7,494 nt of DNA, from contig CABUTH010000094.1 in assembly GCA_902494465.1 (NCBI GenBank), positions 1 to 7,494 of the forward strand. The letters are read 5' to 3'. How positions within the stretch are numbered: the first letter of the stretch is position 1; every line of letters starts with the position of its first letter. The notes below the pieces were generated by a model. It had not been told where the DNA came from. It ran no database searches and saw only the letters and a list, made by a program, of their open reading frames with translations. Both the position numbers and the translations under genes were made by a program. Origin of the DNA: an uncultured Collinsella sp. Lineage in GTDB: Bacteria; Actinomycetota; Coriobacteriia; Coriobacteriales; Coriobacteriaceae. Positions 4,396 to 7,494 of this stretch are shown in pieces.

Positions 4396-5874
4396 ATGAC
4401 TGAGACCGCTAAGAAAAAGCGCGGTATGCCTTCATCGTTCACCATTCTTCTTGCTCTGCTGGCAATTGTCGCAGTGATTACCGTTATCGTCTCCGGCACG
4501 TCCGGCGGCGCGGTTACTGCCGCCCGTCTGAGCGATTTCTGCACCGCCCCGATTAAGGGCTTCGCTGACGCTCTGCCCGTCTGCCTCTTCGTTATGATCC
4601 TGGGCGGCTTCCTCGGCATGATGACCGAGACCGGCGCTCTGGACAACGGCATCGCCGTTCTGGTGCAGAAGCTTAAGGGCAACGAGATTATGCTCATTCC
4701 CGTGCTGATGCTCATCTTCTCCCTCGGTGGTACCACCTATGGTATGTGCGAGGAGACCGTTCCCTTCTACGCCCTGCTCGCCGCTACCATGATGGCCGCT
4801 GGCTTCGACCCCATGGTCGGTGCCGCTACCGTCCTGCTCGGCGCTGGCTGCGGCTGCCTGGGCTCCACGGTTAACCCGTTCGCCGTCGGCGCTGCCGTCG
4901 ACGCTCTGACCGGCGTTGGCATTGAGGTCAACCAGTCCATCATCATCGGCCTCGGTGCCGTCCTGTGGATTGTCACTACCGCTATGTCCATCTTCTTCGT
5001 GATGAGCTACGCCAAGAAGGTCAAGGCTGACAAGGGTTCCACCATCCTGTCGATGCAGGAGCTCAAGGACGCCGAAGAGGCTCACGGCAAGGCTGCTTCC
5101 GAGGTCCACAAGGAGGTCAAGCTCACCGGTCGTCAGAAGGGTGTTCTGATCGCCTTCGCCTTCACCTTCGTCGTCATGATCGTCGGCTTCATTCCGCTGG
5201 CCGACCTCAACGAGGGCGTCGCCAACTTCTTCGACGCTGGCGCTGTCTACGACGCCGACGGTAACGCCGTCGTCCAGGGCTGGTCTGCCCTGATCACCGG
5301 CCTGCCCATTGGCCAGTGGTACTTCGACGAGGCTTCCACCTGGTTCTTCCTCATGGCCGTCCTGATCGGTATCATCGGTGGCCTGTCCGAGAAGCAGATC
5401 GTTAACACCTTCATCACCGGCGCTGCCGACATGATGTCCGTTGTTCTCGTCATCGCCCTCGCCCGTGGTATCTCCGTCCTCATGGCTAACACCGGCCTCG
5501 ATGTCTTCGTCCTCGACGCTGCCGCCAATGCCCTGGCTGGCCTGTCCGGCGTGATCTTCGCTCCCATGAGCTTCCTGGTCTACTTCGGCCTGTCCTTCCT
5601 GATCCCCTCGACCTCCGGTATGGCCACCGTCTCCATGCCCATCATGGGACCGCTGGCTGTTAAGCTCGGCTTCTCGCCTGAGGTCATGGTCATGATCTTC
5701 TCCGCCGCCATCGGTGTCGTGAACCTGTTCACCCCGACCTCCGGCGCCATCATGGGCGGTCTCGCCCTGGCCAAGATCGAGTGGACGACCTGGCTCAAGT
5801 TTGCCCTTAAGCTCATCGTCGCTCTCTCCGTCGTCTGCGCCGTCATCCTGACCGTCGCCTGCGTGCTGATCTAA
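4396..5874 (+). CDS. arcD: YfcC/DcuC-superfamily transporter, probable arginine/ornithine antiporter ArcD
   Basis: The 492-residue protein is a polytopic inner-membrane carrier. Roughly twelve hydrophobic segments are visible, for example 14-33, 58-76, 99-116, 124-160, 181-204, 247-267, 316-330, 345-365, 369-405, 430-452 and 470-491. The short KKKR N-terminus (6-9) should be cytoplasmic, and a charged loop at 205-248 separates the halves. Family marks include GFADALPVCLFVMILGGFLG (55-74), GGTTYGMCEETVPFY (111-125), GCGCLGSTVNPF (151-162), IPSTSGMATVSMPIMGPLA (403-421) and FTPTSGAIMGG (445-455). These are typical of the YfcC group (related to C4-dicarboxylate carrier DcuC), to which several arginine/ornithine antiporters of Gram-positive arc clusters belong. 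The position directly after arcA and arcB supports arginine uptake in exchange for ornithine; specificity is inferred from context and cannot be read from the protein. No truncation seen. Confidence 0.9.
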   Translation: MTETAKKKRGMPSSFTILLALLAIVAVITVIVSGTSGGAVTAARLSDFCTAPIKGFADALPVCLFVMILGGFLGMMTETGALDNGIAVLVQKLKGNEIMLIPVLMLIFSLGGTTYGMCEETVPFYALLAATMMAAGFDPMVGAATVLLGAGCGCLGSTVNPFAVGAAVDALTGVGIEVNQSIIIGLGAVLWIVTTAMSIFFVMSYAKKVKADKGSTILSMQELKDAEEAHGKAASEVHKEVKLTGRQKGVLIAFAFTFVVMIVGFIPLADLNEGVANFFDAGAVYDADGNAVVQGWSALITGLPIGQWYFDEASTWFFLMAVLIGIIGGLSEKQIVNTFITGAADMMSVVLVIALARGISVLMANTGLDVFVLDAAANALAGLSGVIFAPMSFLVYFGLSFLIPSTSGMATVSMPIMGPLAVKLGFSPEVMVMIFSAAIGVVNLFTPTSGAIMGGLALAKIEWTTWLKFALKLIVALSVVCAVILTVACVLI

Positions 5875-6060
5875 GTACCCAACGGGTACCCCACGGAAAC
5901 CTTGACGATCCTGTAGAGGATCACCTGGTCATCGTCTGTCCGGTGGGGTCAACCCACCGGTAGACTCCTACCTTTAGCCCCCTCCCGTTCCGTGCGCGGG
6001 AGGGGGCGCACTTATGTTGCGCGGTTCTACTAACCGCGCAACCAGTCGACGCTGCGCGCC
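5875..6060 (+). other. Hairpin-dense non-coding stretch after the transporter gene
   Basis: Five perfect inverted repeats follow each other: 5875-5880 with 5884-5889 (6 bp); 5907-5912 with 5917-5922 (6 bp, GTAG loop); 5940-5947 with 5953-5960 (8 bp, extended by GTCT 5934-5937 with AGAC 5962-5965); 5977-5987 with 5997-6007 (11 bp); and 6016-6026 with 6032-6042 (11 bp, CTACT loop). None ends in a T-run. A longer stem, GACGAT (5904-5909) with ATCGTC (5931-5936), is exclusive with the GTCT/AGAC extension, so alternative folds exist. No open frame with a ribosome site is present. It is either a structured 3' untranslated region or a small RNA. Confidence 0.5.
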
Positions 6061-6062
6061 GC

Positions 6063-6148
6063 CCAGGACGACAATTTGTCATTCAAAAGGCAAGGCATGA
6101 CCAAAAGGTCTATGCCTTGCCTTTTTCATGCCAACTTGTACGTCCTGG
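6063..6148. repeat. Inverted repeat enclosing the terminator
   Basis: CCAGGACGACAA (6063-6074) and TTGTACGTCCTGG (6136-6148) are reverse complements apart from one extra A in the right copy. They enclose the terminator hairpin at 6085-6125 almost symmetrically, so the transcript could form a large nested structure. This may also mark the ends of a dispersed intergenic repeat. Confidence 0.6.
6085..6126 (+). terminator. Strong intrinsic terminator downstream of the transporter gene
   Basis: AAAAGGCAAGGCAT (6085-6098) pairs with ATGCCTTGCCTTTT (6112-6125). An inner GACC (6099-6102) pairs with GGTC (6107-6110) around AAAA, leaving one bulged T. The 3' arm ends in TTTTT (6122-6126). The 5' A-run gives the minus strand a T-run too, so it may work in both directions. 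It lies about 210 bases after the arcD stop, which makes the 3' untranslated region unusually long and structured. Confidence 0.92.
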
Positions 6149-6155
6149 ACGTCGC

Positions 6156-6199
6156 TCGCTGACTTATGCTCAACCTGCGACTTTTCCCTTGTTGGTGCA
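6156..6199 (+). repeat. 44-base direct repeat, copy 1
   Basis: This segment and 6265-6308 agree at 41 of 44 positions; the shared core includes CTTATGCTCAACCTGCGAC followed by CCCTTGTTGGTGCA. The start-to-start distance is 109 bases. GGTGCAAAG (6194-6202) at its right end can pair with CTTTGCGCC (6214-6222), one G-T pair included. It does not look like coding sequence. Confidence 0.85.
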
Positions 6200-6264
6200 A
6201 AGGTGTGAGGCTACTTTGCGCCGTGCCCTCCTCTTTCGCGTCAGATTGCCGCTCTGGCGGGCTT

Positions 6265-6308
6265 TCGCTCACTTATGCTCAACCTGCGACGTTCCCCTTG
6301 TTGGTGCA
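6265..6308 (+). repeat. 44-base direct repeat, copy 2
   Basis: This is the second copy of the repeat at 6156-6199, with differences at 6270, 6291 and 6294. It ends 31 bases before the -10 of the UPF0371 gene, so it covers the zone where an upstream operator would lie. The hairpin partner of copy 1 is not preserved here. Confidence 0.85.
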
Positions 6309-6339
6309 GGGGAAGTGCGTGGGGGAGGGTCTGCTCCGT

Positions 6340-6345
6340 TATAAT
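6340..6345 (+). promoter_or_regulatory. Consensus -10 element of the UPF0371 gene
   Basis: TATAAT is a perfect -10. At a spacing of 16-18 bases upstream the sequence is G-rich (GTGCGTGG) and has no -35 match. Transcription would start near 6352, giving a leader of about 33 bases before the ATG at 6385. The missing -35 suggests either an activator or a purely -10-driven promoter. Confidence 0.55.
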
Positions 6346-6373
6346 CGCCTAGAACATTAAATGGAAATGGGAC

Positions 6374-6378
6374 GGGAG
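6374..6378 (+). promoter_or_regulatory. Ribosome site that fixes the UPF0371 start
   Basis: GGGAG lies six bases before the ATG at 6385. An in-frame ATG at 6361 is preceded only by an A-rich leader without a Shine-Dalgarno match, and family members begin near the GFDxxKY motif, as they do from 6385. Confidence 0.65.
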
Positions 6379-6384
6379 CCATAC

Positions 6385-7494
6385 ATGCGCCAGGGTTTCG
6401 ACAACGCGAAGTATATCGAGCTGCAGGCCGCTCATATTAAGGAGCGCATCTCGCAGTTTGGCGGCAAGCTGTATTTGGAGTTTGGCGGCAAGCTGTTCGA
6501 TGACTATCATGCGAGCCGCGTGCTGCCGGGTTTTGAACCGGACAGCAAGTTCCGCATGCTCAAGAGCATCGCCGACGATGTCGAGGTTATCATCGCGATC
6601 AACGCGAACCATATCGAGAAAAACAAGGCTCGCGGTGACCTTGGCATTACCTATGACGAGGATGTGCTGCGCCTGGTTGACCTGTTCCGCGGCAACGGCT
6701 TTGCCGTCGCGGCTGTGGTCATCACCCAGTACGCCGGCCAGCCTGCTGCCGATGTGTTCCGCAACCGCCTGAACGCGCTCGGCATTCCTGCCAAGCTGCA
6801 CTATCCCATCGAGGGCTATCCGCACGATGTCGATCTGATCGTGTCCGACGACGGCTATGGCAAGAACGAGTTTGTCGAGACCACCCGTCCGCTCGTCGTC
6901 GTGACGGCGCCCGGCCCTGGCTCGGGCAAGCTTGCCACTTGCCTCTCGCAGCTGTATCACGAGCATAAGCACGGTACCGCCGCCGGCTATGCCAAGTTTG
7001 AGACCTTCCCGGTTTGGAATCTTCCTCTGACGCATGCGGTCAATATTGCCTATGAGGCCGCCACGGCAGACCTCGACGATGCCAACATCATCGACTCCTT
7101 CCACCTTGAGGCCTACAACAAGACCACGGTCAACTACAACCGCGACGTCGAGGCCTTCCCGGTAGTCCGTGCCCTGATGGAAAAGATCCTGGGCAAGAGC
7201 CCCTACCAGAGCCCTACGGACATGGGCGTCAATATGGTCGGCTTTGCCATCACCGATGACGATGCCTGCCGCGACGCTTCCAAGATGGAGATCGTCCGCC
7301 GCTACTTTACCGCGGTCGAAAATGTGCGCCGTACCGGCGTGGGCGATGAGCAAGTCGACCGTCTCAAGATTATTATGAAGAAAGCCGGCATCGATAAGAA
7401 CTACTCACCGGCGCGCTCGGCGGCCCTCACCAGGGAGCAGCTGACGGGTGGCCCCGTGGGTGCCATGGTCATGCCCGATGGCTCCGTGGTGACC
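6385..7494 (+). CDS. UPF0371 / DUF1846 family protein (3' end missing)
   Basis: The frame is open from 6385 to the window edge, giving the first 370 residues of a family usually near 500 residues. The match is clear along the length: GFDNAKYIELQ (4-14), LYLEFGGKLFDDYHASRVLPGF (29-50), KARGDLGITYDEDVLRL (81-97), VVITQYAGQPAADVF (111-125), GYPHDVDLIVSDDGYGKNEF (144-163), VVTAPGPGSGKLATCLSQLYHE (172-193), AGYAKFETFPVWNLPLTHAVNIAYEAA (200-226), DSFHLEAYNKTTVNYNRDVEAFPV (237-260), and PTDMGVNMVGFAI (277-289). The glycine-rich GPGPGSGK (176 region to 182) resembles a nucleotide-binding loop but has Leu after Lys, so a classical P-loop is not proven. The protein is soluble, and its function is unknown to me. 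It is separated from arcD by a strong terminator and has its own -10, so it is probably an independent transcription unit. Confidence 0.95.
   Translation, partial: MRQGFDNAKYIELQAAHIKERISQFGGKLYLEFGGKLFDDYHASRVLPGFEPDSKFRMLKSIADDVEVIIAINANHIEKNKARGDLGITYDEDVLRLVDLFRGNGFAVAAVVITQYAGQPAADVFRNRLNALGIPAKLHYPIEGYPHDVDLIVSDDGYGKNEFVETTRPLVVVTAPGPGSGKLATCLSQLYHEHKHGTAAGYAKFETFPVWNLPLTHAVNIAYEAATADLDDANIIDSFHLEAYNKTTVNYNRDVEAFPVVRALMEKILGKSPYQSPTDMGVNMVGFAITDDDACRDASKMEIVRRYFTAVENVRRTGVGDEQVDRLKIIMKKAGIDKNYSPARSAALTREQLTGGPVGAMVMPDGSVVT

Noticed and set aside
6156..6308. CRISPR array
   Set aside because: There are only two repeat copies, with three mismatches and a 65-base intervening segment, and no third unit or cas gene.
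6117..6360. Small plus-strand open frames of 64-75 codons over the direct repeats
   Set aside because: They start inside the terminator stem or the repeat without a ribosome site, and the repeated peptide stretch just reflects the 44-base DNA repeat.
6349..7353. Open frame of 334 codons on the minus strand opposite the UPF0371 gene
   Set aside because: The plus strand encodes an unmistakable UPF0371 protein with family motifs throughout; the antisense frame matches nothing I recognise.

Overview
The window looks like chromosomal DNA from a high-GC anaerobic actinobacterium of the Coriobacteriia, most likely Collinsella or a close relative. This rests on the GC-rich codon use, the strong hairpin terminators and the gene set (arginine deiminase pathway plus a UPF0371/DUF1846 protein). 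The genus is an inference and was not tested. All recognisable genes lie on the + strand.

Layout. (1) 1-58 is the last 18 codons and stop of a gene whose 3' end is identical, base for base, to the end of the complete arginine deiminase gene further on, so two arcA copies appear to flank the next gene. (2) A hairpin at 119-152 is followed by a PLP-dependent aminotransferase (208-1332) that ends in a strong intrinsic terminator (1382-1421). (3) 1333-1905 is a non-coding stretch of about 570 bases, AT-rich in its middle, and it is the control region of the next gene. It carries two pairs of 9-base repeats, each pair with a 21-base period and the two pairs in opposite orientation. These resemble LytTR-type response-regulator sites. 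(4) arcA (1906-3147), arcB/argF (3253-4248) and an ArcD-like YfcC-family transporter (4396-5874) follow, separated by hairpins or a terminator rather than packed tightly. (5) 5875-6384 is non-coding: a run of hairpins, a strong terminator at 6085-6126, a 44-base direct repeat in two copies and a -10 element. (6) A UPF0371/DUF1846 gene starts at 6385 and runs off the right edge.

How the genes work together. ArcD probably exchanges extracellular arginine for ornithine. ArcA splits arginine into citrulline and ammonia. ArcB phosphorolyses citrulline to ornithine and carbamoyl phosphate. The ATP-forming last step, carbamate kinase (ArcC), is not in the window and must be encoded elsewhere. The aminotransferase sits where lactic acid bacteria often carry arcT, a transaminase gene of unsettled role, so it may belong to the same pathway. 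The UPF0371 gene has its own promoter-like element and is probably unrelated to arginine catabolism.

The points most worth a second look are the paired repeat operators upstream of arcA, the near-certain duplication of arcA with an identical 3' end, the unusually GC-saturated codon use of arcA compared with arcB and arcD, and the repeat-rich, structured region between the transporter and the UPF0371 gene.
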